NCBI GenBank assembly: GCA_045866215.1
Contig: AP035880.1
Span: 1,364,001-1,428,000 of the forward strand
Length of the DNA: 64,000 bases
DNA from: Croceivirga sp009797885
GTDB taxonomy: Bacteria > Bacteroidota > Bacteroidia > Flavobacteriales > Flavobacteriaceae
Direction: 5' to 3'
A program made the translations under genes and the position numbers. The notes beneath the pieces were generated by a model. That model was not told the origin of the DNA and made no database searches. It saw only the letters and a program-made list of their open reading frames with translations. Numbering within the stretch: the stretch's first letter is position 1; every line of letters begins with the position of its first letter. This document shows positions 42,982 through 51,042 of the stretch, piece after piece.

Positions 42982-43755
42982 ATGAAAATTGCACTTTTCT
43001 CCGATATTCACGCCAATCTTCCTGCATTGGACGCTTTTTTTGAAGATTTGGAAAAACACCGCCCGGATGCCACCTATTGTCTTGGGGATTTGGTGGGCTA
43101 CAATATTTGGCCCAATGAGGTCATCAATGAAATCCGTAAACGTCAAATCCCTACCATCGCGGGCAATTATGACTTTGGCATAGGCAGGCGGAGTGACGAC
43201 TGTGGATGCGCCTATAAAAGTGATGAGGAAAAAGCCAATGGGGCCGTTTCCATTTCCTTTACCAATCAAATCGTGAACGATGAGGAGCGAGCCTATCTAA
43301 GAACATTACCCGCACATATTAATTTGGAGTTTCAACTAAACGGGGAAAAGGCAGCCATTTTATTGGTACATGGGAGTCCCCGACGCATTAATGAATACCT
43401 TTTTGAGGACAGGGCAGATAAAAGCCTATTGCGAATTATGAAGGATGCCAATGCCGATGTGATGTGTTTTGGGCACACCCATAAGCCCTATCACAAAGCT
43501 TTGCCCGATGCTGAAAATGAACCAGCACTTCATCGTCACGCCATTAATATTGGTTCCATTGGTAAGCCCAAGGATGGGGATAAAAGGGGATGCTATGTGC
43601 TTTTAACCATTGATGGGAACTTTGCAAAGGGAAAAAAGGATGGTATTTCCGTGGATTTTATCCGTTTTGAATATGACGTGGAAAAAGCGGCCAAAGCAGT
43701 TGAGGGCAGTATACTGCCCAACGCCTACGCCGAGGCTTTGAGGGACGCCAAGTAG
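42982..43755 (+). CDS. YfcE-like metallophosphoesterase
   Basis: 257 residues. Calcineurin-like fold with metal-binding motifs SDIHANLPALDAF, YCLGDLVGYNIWPNEV, GNYDF, LVHGSPR and CFGHTHKPYHK in order, the set found in YfcE/MJ0936-type phosphodiesterases. It is intracellular. It is encoded one base after the aquaporin gene, so it is co-transcribed with the ArsR operon; the substrate is unknown. An insertion with paired cysteines (DDCGCAYKSDEE) between GNYDF and LVHGSPR is unusual and may carry an extra metal. Confidence 0.85.
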   Translation: MKIALFSDIHANLPALDAFFEDLEKHRPDATYCLGDLVGYNIWPNEVINEIRKRQIPTIAGNYDFGIGRRSDDCGCAYKSDEEKANGAVSISFTNQIVNDEERAYLRTLPAHINLEFQLNGEKAAILLVHGSPRRINEYLFEDRADKSLLRIMKDANADVMCFGHTHKPYHKALPDAENEPALHRHAINIGSIGKPKDGDKRGCYVLLTIDGNFAKGKKDGISVDFIRFEYDVEKAAKAVEGSILPNAYAEALRDAK

Positions 43756-43849
43756 GGCGCCCAAGAGAACCCCGTGAAATGAAAAGGGGAAAATCCCAGG
43801 CCGTGACCACCTTGTCCGGTCCAAGGAGGTCTTTTTGGATTCCCGGTCA

Positions 43850-44143
43850 ATGAAAGCCAGACAACCGTTTAATGTCATATTTACCTTACTTGGGAAAAAT
43901 CAGTATTTTAACTCGGTTAAACCATGGATTGACCGGATGGGGAAAAAATTTACGCGGGAAGAGTTTTTTGGTAGGCTAAAGGAAAAGAATAGGACCAAAA
44001 TCGGTGAAAAAGCATTTCTGTTGGCCAATGGGATGATTGACGTACATGGATTTTCGAAGGAAAAGGCCTTTATTGAAGCTGTGGAAATAGCCACGGCCTG
44101 GTACGATAATGAAAAACAATACGTTCCTCGAAAACTAAAATGA
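43850..44143 (+). CDS. Small protein of unknown function
   Basis: 97 residues from the ATG at 43850. Predicted helical and soluble (WIDRMGKKFTREEFFGRLKEKN, KAFIEAVEIATAWYDNEKQ), no signal peptide. A strong AAGGAGG at 43823-43829 sits 6 bp before an in-frame TTG at 43835, which would add five residues; in Bacteroidota such sequences are not required, so the ATG is kept. It is co-directional with the phosphoesterase gene. No family recognised. Confidence 0.5.
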   Translation: MKARQPFNVIFTLLGKNQYFNSVKPWIDRMGKKFTREEFFGRLKEKNRTKIGEKAFLLANGMIDVHGFSKEKAFIEAVEIATAWYDNEKQYVPRKLK

Positions 44144-44313
44144 CATTGGAACCGCTATTCCTGTTTCCTTATTTCTTCCAAAGTAGGCACTTGGGCCTGG
44201 GAATCCCTCTACGCCACACGCATTCGTAAAGTGAAACGATTTCAGACAATTTCCTTCCCATAACTTCCGCCAGGTATACTGAAAAAATGTACTAAACCAT
44301 CAAAAGTGATCTA

Positions 44314-44321
44314 TAACTTTG
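44314..44321 (+). promoter_or_regulatory. -7 box of the aldo/keto reductase gene
   Basis: TAACTTTG is an exact TAnnTTTG match. Transcription would begin near 44328, after the first possible start codon of the longer open frame (44326). This supports the ATG at 44368. No TTG is seen at the -33 position. Confidence 0.45.
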
Positions 44322-44367
44322 TTTTTTGAGCGTAATCATAGCATACGAACCCAAAACAAAAAAAGAT

Positions 44368-45318
44368 ATGACACACATAACGTTTGCGAACGGAGATAAA
44401 ATGCCCATGTTAGGTCTTGGAACCTGGAAATCTGAAAAAGGAAAGGTTTTTGAAGCGGTGAAAACCGCAATCAAGATTGGGTACAGACATGTGGACTGTG
44501 CTCCCATATATGGCAACGAACAGGAAATCGGAGAGGCCATTAAAGCATGTATTGAAGAGGGCGTTGTCCGTAGGGAAGACCTTTGGATTACCTCAAAACT
44601 TTGGAACGATTCCCATAGAAAGGAGGATGTGGTTCCGGCCGTGAAAAATACCCTAAAGGATTTGTCACTGGATTATGTAGATCTCTTTTTGATCCATTGG
44701 CCCGTGGCACTAAAGAAAGGGGTATATCTGGCTACATCCGCTGCTGATTTTCTATCGCTGGCTGAGATTCCATTGGAGGATACTTGGCGAGGCATGGAAG
44801 AAGTCGTGCACAACGGTCTCGCAAAGCACATTGGGGTATCAAACTTTGGAAAGGCCAACCTTTCCAAACTGATGGGTACTTCGACAATAAAACCGGAAAT
44901 GAACCAGGTAGAGACCCACCCCTATTTTCAACAAAATGACCTTTTGGATTTTTGTGGGGAAAATGGGATACCCCTGACAGCCTATTCTCCCCTTGGATCA
45001 TCGGATAGGCCCAGCGCACTCAAGGCCGATAATGAACCGAACCTGCTTGAAGACAAGGTAATTCGTTCCATTGCGGAATCTAAGAATGCTGCTCCTGCCC
45101 AGATCTTGATTTCGTGGTCATTACATCGCGGGGTTTCCGTAATTCCCAAGTCCACCAATGACCAAAGGATCAGGGAGAACTTTGAAGCTCGGAATATCCA
45201 ATTGAATTCCGAAGAAATGGAGATGATCTCAAACTTGGAAAAAGGTCGGCGTTACCTCTCCGGTGAGTTTTGGGTCTTTGAGAACGGGCCGTACCAATTG
45301 AAGGATATTTGGGCATAA
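44368..45318 (+). CDS. Aldo/keto reductase
   Basis: 316 residues. NADPH-dependent reduction of carbonyls. Catalytic tetrad visible: Asp in VDCAPIYGNEQEIGEA with Tyr from IYGN, Lys in DLWITSKLWND, His in LFLIHWPV. NADPH-binding SVIPKSTNDQRIREN lies near the C-terminus. The subfamily resembles AKR1/AKR5-type aldehyde or alcohol dehydrogenase (NADP+) proteins. The gene stands alone after a 224-bp gap and is the last one before the AT-rich cassette-like block. Confidence 0.92.
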   Translation: MTHITFANGDKMPMLGLGTWKSEKGKVFEAVKTAIKIGYRHVDCAPIYGNEQEIGEAIKACIEEGVVRREDLWITSKLWNDSHRKEDVVPAVKNTLKDLSLDYVDLFLIHWPVALKKGVYLATSAADFLSLAEIPLEDTWRGMEEVVHNGLAKHIGVSNFGKANLSKLMGTSTIKPEMNQVETHPYFQQNDLLDFCGENGIPLTAYSPLGSSDRPSALKADNEPNLLEDKVIRSIAESKNAAPAQILISWSLHRGVSVIPKSTNDQRIRENFEARNIQLNSEEMEMISNLEKGRRYLSGEFWVFENGPYQLKDIWA

Positions 45319-45549
45319 CCTTAAGCCCAAAACCAATACGTGCATCACGATGACTCCAAAACGTTTACAGTGAATACTTATGATTCATGGTACGATTGGG
45401 AATGGCAGGGAAAAACCAAATGGGCATATCCCTTTCTGTACATTGAATTCATGTTAAAATCCCGAAAAACGAATATATCGATTTTTAGTAAAGAGTATTA
45501 ATTTTAACCGAATTAGGGTGGTTATAAGGAATTCATCTTATATCCAATA

Positions 45550-45561
45550 GTTGTAGCCAAT
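45550..45561 (+). repeat. Right-end core of a cassette-like element (E0)
   Basis: GTTGTAGCCAAT directly abuts the ATG at 45562. It matches the right ends of the two fuller elements (GTTGTAAGCAAT at 46421-46432 and GTTATGTGCAAT at 47993-48004). No left half was found upstream, so only the core remains or the site is of a different, unpaired type. Confidence 0.45.
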
Positions 45562-46314
45562 ATGAAAAAAATTAAGAAAGCCATTTTTAAATATTGGAAA
45601 AATGATTCAATTGGTCTCATTAGATTGACTTTAGAATTAATCCTAGTTTTTGGACTAATAACTTATTTCAACTATAAACAAACTGACATTTCTATTAGAC
45701 AACTTAGAATTCAAGAAAGACAACAACAAATACTGGATAAGCAGATTTTAATTTTTGACTATGAACACAGACCCAAATTTCAAATTGTTGAGTATTATGA
45801 GCAAAAAGACAGCCTCCATCATTGTATAACTGAAGGAATTCAAATACAAAATGAAGGTTATCCAATTGATGCCAGAGAAATTGAAATCTACAGCTTCTTT
45901 GAAATAGATAACGGAGAAAATGTTAAGACTATTTTCCCAGTGAAACTATATTATCGTATTGGGACAATAAATAGAAATGAAAGAGATGTCCTTGAGACTT
46001 TAAGTGGAACATGGAATTGCAAAGACTTCTTTAAATTTCGAGACGAATTACATACCTATAAAGTATCCTATCATTGGGCTTTAAAAAAATTTCATGTAAT
46101 ACGAATAAAATGGAAAGATGTGCTTAAAAAAGAGCATATAAGCTATTATAGTACTGATGTATACCAACCTAATCAAGAAATAAATTCTAAAGAAGCATTG
46201 AAATTAATCAAATTACATGACCAAGATTTTAAAATTCATATGCAAAAACCAATAAATACAGAATTAATAATCGATAAGGTAAAAAATACTGGCTACAACA
46301 AGGTGTATAATTAA
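45562..46314 (+). CDS. AT-rich membrane-anchored protein, unknown function (cassette gene 1)
   Basis: 250 residues. One N-terminal helix (about 17-37, LIRLTLELILVFGLITYF), then a coiled-coil-like stretch (RQLRIQERQQQILDKQIL) and a soluble domain. The reading frame is clearly more AT-rich than the flanking genes. Its last seven residues, GYNKVYN, are encoded by the left end of element E1, and its start codon abuts element core E0, so the whole gene sits between two elements. Function unknown; similar architecture occurs in some phage-defence or surface accessory proteins, but nothing specific supports that here. Confidence 0.65.
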   Translation: MKKIKKAIFKYWKNDSIGLIRLTLELILVFGLITYFNYKQTDISIRQLRIQERQQQILDKQILIFDYEHRPKFQIVEYYEQKDSLHHCITEGIQIQNEGYPIDAREIEIYSFFEIDNGENVKTIFPVKLYYRIGTINRNERDVLETLSGTWNCKDFFKFRDELHTYKVSYHWALKKFHVIRIKWKDVLKKEHISYYSTDVYQPNQEINSKEALKLIKLHDQDFKIHMQKPINTELIIDKVKNTGYNKVYN

Positions 46315-46432
46315 TTGCGGTCGGAATTCCCAAAAATGGAAATCCTAGCAATTAACTATCTTCGGTACAGGCGGACATTTTCCGCTGGAAAACGTCCACA
46401 AAGAAATCATAGCCGAGACCGTTGTAAGCAAT
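46291..46432 (+). repeat. Imperfect-palindrome cassette-like element (E1, 142 bp)
   Basis: Left end GGCTACAACAAGGTGTATAA; right end ACCGTTGTAAGCAAT. The two ends pair imperfectly (GCTACAAC with the complement of GTTGTAAGC). Inside, TTAATTGC and GCAATTAA flank a second pairing GGAATTCC/GGAAATCC, giving a hairpin in the left half (46311-46354). The stop codon of the upstream gene lies inside the element. The layout resembles integron attC or other cassette-end sites, although the core GTTGTAA does not fit the attC consensus GTTRRRY. Confidence 0.6.
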
Positions 46433-46512
46433 TTGTTTGGTCATGTAGCGGATAATTGCCAATGGAGATCAGCAAGTTTTAAGTATAAGTAGTTTGTAGA
46501 AATAAAAATGAC

Positions 46513-47895
46513 ATGGACGAAAATCCAACGACACCGCTACCCTGGAAGGGCTACCATAAAATAGGATTTCGTTTTGCTCTTATATTTTTTATTCTGTTCA
46601 TTATTTTTCTTGATTGGTCTGTAAACCCTATTTTATCTCATCTTTATTATTACGGTCCCCTCTCTACTTTCCTAGATACTGTGATTTTCTGGATTGGGAA
46701 AGATCTATTCAATATCCAATCAATTATCATTTCCCCGTATGATGGGGAGCACAACGATAGAACATACGTCTACTTGCTTTATTTTTCGATTACTGTCGTT
46801 GCTGTTTTGGGAACGATCATATGGAGTTTACTTGATAGAAAACGCCAAAACTACCGAGTACTTTATTATTGGTTCACGGCCATCATTCGATACTACTTGG
46901 CGTTTACTATGTTTCTATTTGCACTCTATAAATTTTTTAAAGTCCAATTCCCTGATCTTGGATTCTATACATTGACAGAACGTGTGGGAGACATGTCACC
47001 CATGCATCTAGCGTGGGCTTTTTATGGTCACTCCTATGAATATAATGTCTTTATGGGGGTAGCAGAAGGAGCAGCATTGCTACTTTTTTTTCGCAGAACA
47101 ACTGCACTGGGAGCAATCCTCATCATGGCAGCTCTTGCCAATGTAATAGCAGTAAATTACAGTTATGATGTTCATGCGAAAATGTATCCTACTGCTTTGT
47201 TCATAATGGCTCTTATTCTATTTCTTAGAGATGCTAAAAGTATATTCGGATTTTTCTTCAGTGACCAATCAATTTCTCTTCCCATTATTAAAGAACCAGT
47301 TTATAAAAAGAGTTGGGTGCGTATTTCTAAATCGATGCTGAAAGTTGTGGTGATAGGTTATTTCCTTATTGCCTCCATAAAGAGTACTATGAGTTATAAG
47401 AATAGTATAGAGGAACTTTTACAAGCTAAATCTGAATATTCGGGGTTCTACGATATTGAATCATTCGCTCTTAATGAAGATACATTATCGCTAGAGAATC
47501 CTTTACGTTGGCGAGAATTCATAATTGGCGATGGAATAATGGAAGCAGTGCGCTTTAAAGAAGATAGTGTTGCATTTGTAAATATTCGACCCGACAAAAG
47601 AGAGCTTTTACTATATGGGGATCTTACGGACTTATCACAAAAAAGGCAAGAGATTTATAATGAGCTAGGCATTGGTGATGAGATCTACTATGGGATGGAT
47701 TCTATATTGGTTGCACGAAAAAAAATAAGTAGGTTTTCTCTTGAAAATCCTGATACAAACACATTACAGCTTAAGGGAATAATCGGAAATGATTCTGTTT
47801 TTATAACCGCCCGACGAAGACCTCTGGACTTAAACGAATTCAGGTTAATGCAAAGACGTTTTAATTGGATCAATGAGGCTAGTAATTTTTATTAG
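46513..47895 (+). CDS. DoxX-like multi-helix membrane protein (cassette gene 2)
   Basis: 460 residues with about eight hydrophobic helices up to residue ~300 and a C-terminal soluble part. Segments such as YYLAFTMFLFALYKFFKVQFP and WAFYGHSYEYNVFMGVAEGAALLLFFRRTTALGAILI match large DoxX-like proteins of Bacteroidota. The C-terminal 150 residues (LSLENPLRWREFIIGDGIMEAVRFKEDSV) are beta-rich and unassigned. The gene lies between elements E1 and E2, with AT-rich codon use like cassette gene 1. Confidence 0.75.
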   Translation: MDENPTTPLPWKGYHKIGFRFALIFFILFIIFLDWSVNPILSHLYYYGPLSTFLDTVIFWIGKDLFNIQSIIISPYDGEHNDRTYVYLLYFSITVVAVLGTIIWSLLDRKRQNYRVLYYWFTAIIRYYLAFTMFLFALYKFFKVQFPDLGFYTLTERVGDMSPMHLAWAFYGHSYEYNVFMGVAEGAALLLFFRRTTALGAILIMAALANVIAVNYSYDVHAKMYPTALFIMALILFLRDAKSIFGFFFSDQSISLPIIKEPVYKKSWVRISKSMLKVVVIGYFLIASIKSTMSYKNSIEELLQAKSEYSGFYDIESFALNEDTLSLENPLRWREFIIGDGIMEAVRFKEDSVAFVNIRPDKRELLLYGDLTDLSQKRQEIYNELGIGDEIYYGMDSILVARKKISRFSLENPDTNTLQLKGIIGNDSVFITARRRPLDLNEFRLMQRRFNWINEASNFY

Positions 47896-47944
47896 TTTCG
47901 AGAAAGGATCTACTACTTGTGCAAGAGAATATCAAAATAAAACT

Positions 47945-48004
47945 GCTTACAACAATGTATAACAGGCATTGAAACGCCTGTTATACTAGACCGTTATGTG
48001 CAAT
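47945..48004 (+). repeat. Imperfect-palindrome cassette-like element (E2, 60 bp)
   Basis: Left end GCTTACAACAATGTATAA, right end ACCGTTATGTGCAAT. The centre is a perfect 10-bp stem, TATAACAGGC (47958-47967) and GCCTGTTATA (47976-47985), with loop ATTGAAAC. Both ends correspond to those of E1 with a much shorter interior. The start codon of the next gene (ATG at 47996) is inside the right-end core. Confidence 0.65.
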
Positions 48005-48361
48005 GATAAAAAAACGGAAAATTACGTTCAAATCCAATATTGGTCGGAAGGCCAGGATATTGAGGGCATGTTCTTCTTTATCGGGGCAACAGTACAAAAC
48101 CTTAAAGACATCCACCCTCAGTTTGTGGTGAAAATTATCCCAAAAGGCAATTACCTGAAGTTCGTTCACCAAGGCTTATCGAGAAATGCGCGCTATACCT
48201 ATCGATATATTTATCAGGAGTTTCTTCCAAATTCCGCATATAGCCTTTCATTACCTTTCAATTTCGAATGCTACGGAAAAGGTTACCTGTCACCCTGCAA
48301 TGAGCAATCGGAAAGTTCTGTATTTATTCCTATAGCAGACATACGTACAAGAATGGAGTAA
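47996..48361 (+). CDS. GyrI-like small-molecule-binding domain protein (cassette gene 3)
   Basis: 121 residues. The C-terminal half has the effector-binding pattern of AraC-type/GyrI-like domains (YTYRYIYQEFLPNSAYSLSL, FNFECYGKGYLSPCNEQSES, FIPI ending). The usual domain is about 150-160 residues, so this copy is short at its N-terminus, or begins elsewhere. The chosen ATG is inside the right-end core of element E2, as is usual for cassette-borne genes. No DNA-binding domain is attached. Confidence 0.65.
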   Translation: MCNDKKTENYVQIQYWSEGQDIEGMFFFIGATVQNLKDIHPQFVVKIIPKGNYLKFVHQGLSRNARYTYRYIYQEFLPNSAYSLSLPFNFECYGKGYLSPCNEQSESSVFIPIADIRTRME

Positions 48362-48683
48362 CAAATTGCTAACAGGCGATAAACTCAATGAACAAAAGGA
48401 GCTAGAAGCAATATCCAGTGCGAAACAGTAACTTTAAAACAAATTGGACAGGATATGCCCACTGTGTTTATCTAGACGGCATCAAATATTTATTGGTGCC
48501 TTAAAACCAACAATTTTAAGGAACCCTTCCTCTTAATCCATTAAATCCCATTAACTCACGATTCATGGTAATAGTATTCCATGCCAAAAATTATATCGAT
48601 AATAACTCATGCATTTGTAACCTATTCCTTTTTTTTGGGTCTCTAGATAGAAATCAATGGATTACCATATAAATAGAAACTGG
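48362..48683 (+). other. Intergenic region after the cassette-like block
   Basis: 322 bp without a supported gene. TTGCTAACAGGC at 48366-48377 faintly resembles an element left end but no right end follows. The only clear structure is the hairpin at 48495-48525, listed separately. Confidence 0.4.
48495..48525 (+). terminator. Hairpin, probable terminator of the cassette block
   Basis: CCTTAAAA - CCAACAA - TTTTAAGG gives an 8-bp perfect stem, extended to 12 bp with one mismatch by GGT/ACC outside. It lies 134 bp after the GyrI-like gene; the following bases are pyrimidine-rich (CTTCCTCTT). Confidence 0.4.
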
Positions 48684-49832
48684 ATGAAAAGAATAGCCAT
48701 ATTGTTTCTAGGATCATTAATTTTTTGTGCCTGTAAGCAAAATCATAAAAATGCTTCAGGGTATGATGATATCATAAAAAATGAGAATGACCATTCTTAC
48801 GATTGGATAAAATTAAAAATAGATAGCACGTTAACTGAAAACAATATTCCGGCGCTTTCAATAGCAATAATTGAAGGTGGGAAAGTTACCTTGTTCAAAG
48901 GGTTTGGAACCATGGAAAGAAATGGCAGCACTTCTGTTGATAAAAATTCAATTTATCAAATAGCGTCTCAATCCAAAATGTTTACCGGCATCATAGTGAA
49001 TAACCTTATCAAAGAAGGAAAGCTTAAACTAGACGACCCCATAACCAAATATCTATCGGATGTTCTAAATTGGGAATCTACAGAAAGACTAAAGGTAGTG
49101 AAGTTAAAATCTTTGCTTCAACATACCGCAGGAATCGCCAATGATGCCTGTTCGAACTACAAAAGGAGAATTGATGGCGAAGCGTGGTTGGAGGGTTATT
49201 CGGAAAAGGAATTAATAAAGGATCTCAATGAGATGGAATTGGTATACGAACCGGATACACAATGGAAATATTCAAATTCTGGTTACGCAATAGTTGGTTA
49301 TATCTGCGAAAAGGTTAGCGGTATGGATTATGACGCCTTGTTGAAGAAATATGTTACCGAGGTATACAATCTCGATAATACAAGTATTACCTTGGATAGC
49401 TATCAGAAATCCCTTTTGGTTACCCCTTACAGAAAAGACGATAGGGAAGTAAAAACACAAGCTTCCTTGATGGGAAAAGCAACACCAGCAAGTGCTATAT
49501 ACTCTAACACGTCGGATTTGTCAAAATTAATTGTTGAACAGATAAAGGCTTATAGAAAAAATAAAGCAGAAAATTTATATAGCCCTCTTGTTTTGACCGA
49601 ACAAGTAGCTGAAATGGGACGTAATGATTTATATTATGGCTATGGTTTAATTATGAAAAGTGAAGAAAACTGGACAAATTATAATCATGGCGGGGATGCT
49701 GATGGCTTTGGGTGTGAGTATTATTTCTCTCCTGAAAAAGAAATAGGAGTTGTATTTCTTACATCGAGTGGTGGAAGGTGGATAGGAATGTTGACGAATC
49801 AAATTTTCTATGAGTTGTGCAACAAATCTTAA
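48684..49832 (+). CDS. Beta-lactamase-fold serine hydrolase, lipoprotein
   Basis: 382 residues from the ATG at 48684, which starts a standard lipoprotein signal (MKRIAILFLGSLIFCAC); an ATG at 48657 would add nine residues. Catalytic SQSK in IASQSKMFTGIIVNNLI, tyrosine motif YSNSGYAIVGYI, and NHGGDADGFG as the third box. AT-rich codon use like the preceding cassette-like genes suggests related ancestry. Third beta-lactamase-fold hydrolase in the window. Confidence 0.85.
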   Translation: MKRIAILFLGSLIFCACKQNHKNASGYDDIIKNENDHSYDWIKLKIDSTLTENNIPALSIAIIEGGKVTLFKGFGTMERNGSTSVDKNSIYQIASQSKMFTGIIVNNLIKEGKLKLDDPITKYLSDVLNWESTERLKVVKLKSLLQHTAGIANDACSNYKRRIDGEAWLEGYSEKELIKDLNEMELVYEPDTQWKYSNSGYAIVGYICEKVSGMDYDALLKKYVTEVYNLDNTSITLDSYQKSLLVTPYRKDDREVKTQASLMGKATPASAIYSNTSDLSKLIVEQIKAYRKNKAENLYSPLVLTEQVAEMGRNDLYYGYGLIMKSEENWTNYNHGGDADGFGCEYYFSPEKEIGVVFLTSSGGRWIGMLTNQIFYELCNKS

Positions 49833-49905
49833 AGTTAATCAGTCTCATAAAACGAAGGTTTTTTGGGACTTCCTAAAACCTGTTTGGCCCTATCCACGAT
49901 TCTTA

Positions 49906-49940
49906 CGTTCAAATTTGTTCATAAAAAACATGTTTGAACG
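49906..49940. terminator. Hairpin between convergent serine hydrolase and DJ-1 genes
   Basis: CGTTCAAA (49906-49913) and TTTGAACG (49933-49940) pair perfectly and the stem extends to 13 bp with two mismatches around an A-rich loop. It lies in the 154-bp gap between genes that converge, so it can terminate both transcripts. Confidence 0.5.
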
Positions 49941-49986
49941 GTGATGTCGGCCCATTGCATATGCGGTGGTTTTTAATTTGAAAACC

Positions 49987-50793
49987 CTACTTCGCCATAA
50001 GAACAGCTCCCGTTTCCCCGGTCCAGTTTTGAAGCCGGTCCAGATACAAATAGGATTCCACAAATTCGCGATGTTCGGGACTTGTTATTTTTTCAACCAA
50101 AATCAAGGCAGATATATAACTTGCCAAATTTCCGTTCGAAGAACTGAACTTACCATCCGCTACATAAGTGACCTTGGCATCATCATTGACCTTTAAATTG
50201 GGATAGTCCATTTGAAGCTGTTTACCCCCTCCAATATAGGTCACAATGTTTTTTCCATCCGCTATCCCGGATTTACCAACCAACTGGGCACCTGCACAAT
50301 TGCTCACCGTGTATTTGGTTTCCTTGTTCTTCTCCTGAATAAACCTTACGATATCCTCATTATGTATCTGGGCGTACATATCGTAAGCGCTGGGAATGAA
50401 AAGTGCCTCTAATTTTGGGCAATTCTCAAAAGTATAATCCGGCATTAGTTTAAGACCTTCTTCGGCAATAATTACGTTCTCCCTTTCAGCAATGGTGATG
50501 ACATTGAACAGTTGAAGACCCTCTTTTGTAGGCTTGGAAAAGACATCGGCCGTGGCCGTGACCTCCGTTGTAAGTACGCCGTCATAAATCAGGAGGCCAA
50601 TCGTAGGTAAATCCTTCCTAAAGGGTTTTAAATGCTTGGTCAAGGTATCGGAACCAACCTTTGCCACTTTTTCCCCTTCTACTTCGTTTTCGTCTTTTCC
50701 ACCTTCATTTGTTGTATTACAACTAACCGCCATAAAGGCAATACCAAGCGTAAGAATGCTTAAGATGGTCATTTTTAGAGCTACTATTTTCAT
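49987..50793 (-). CDS. DJ-1/PfpI-family lipoprotein
   Basis: 268 residues. Lipobox MAVSC (near residue 24), an acidic linker, then a DJ-1/PfpI domain (DLPTIGLLIYDGVLTTEVTAT). The nucleophile-elbow cysteine is in YTVSNCAGAQLVGKSGIADG. Such proteins include amidases, chaperone-like and glyoxalase-like enzymes; the exact activity is unknown. Its promoter has the 16-bp palindrome at the activator position (50915-50930), linking it to the Crp-type gene at 52579. First of four DJ-1-fold proteins encoded here. Confidence 0.8.
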   Translation of the reverse strand: MKIVALKMTILSILTLGIAFMAVSCNTTNEGGKDENEVEGEKVAKVGSDTLTKHLKPFRKDLPTIGLLIYDGVLTTEVTATADVFSKPTKEGLQLFNVITIAERENVIIAEEGLKLMPDYTFENCPKLEALFIPSAYDMYAQIHNEDIVRFIQEKNKETKYTVSNCAGAQLVGKSGIADGKNIVTYIGGGKQLQMDYPNLKVNDDAKVTYVADGKFSSSNGNLASYISALILVEKITSPEHREFVESYLYLDRLQNWTGETGAVLMAK

Positions 50794-50885
50794 TTTGATT
50801 TAAAGTTTTGTTGGGGGTTCCATCAAAAGGAGCCCCATCATTAATAACATTAGTGATATCCGTTCTAAGCGCTAAAACAGTGACA

Positions 50886-50930
50886 CAAAATTATTGCTGG
50901 GAAAACTTGAAAAAATTAAGCTGGTTTAAG
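50886..50930 (-). promoter_or_regulatory. Crp-type operator A and -7 box upstream of the DJ-1 lipoprotein
   Basis: Palindrome ATTAAGCTGGTTTAAG (50915-50930, two mismatches to the other copies) and, on the reverse strand, -7 box TAATTTTG (50886-50893, exact TAnnTTTG). The palindrome centre is about 43 bp upstream of the predicted start of transcription. The spacing from box to palindrome (29 bp between left edges) is identical to copies B and C. Confidence 0.65.
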
Positions 50931-51042
50931 AAAGAGGGCAATTTATTCCCGTTCAAAAAGCAGGAAACGACACTACCCATGGCACCGATTCACAATATTT
51001 ATTTTTAAAAGAAATGGAAACCCATACATCACCAAATCAACA

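Noticed and set aside
43823..43841. Shine-Dalgarno-like AAGGAGG ahead of a TTG start at 43835
   Set aside because: Bacteroidota rarely depend on such sequences, and the ATG at 43850 suffices; kept only as an alternative start.
48366..48377. TTGCTAACAGGC as a fourth cassette-like element end
   Set aside because: It shares only a few bases with E1 and E2 left ends and no right end follows.
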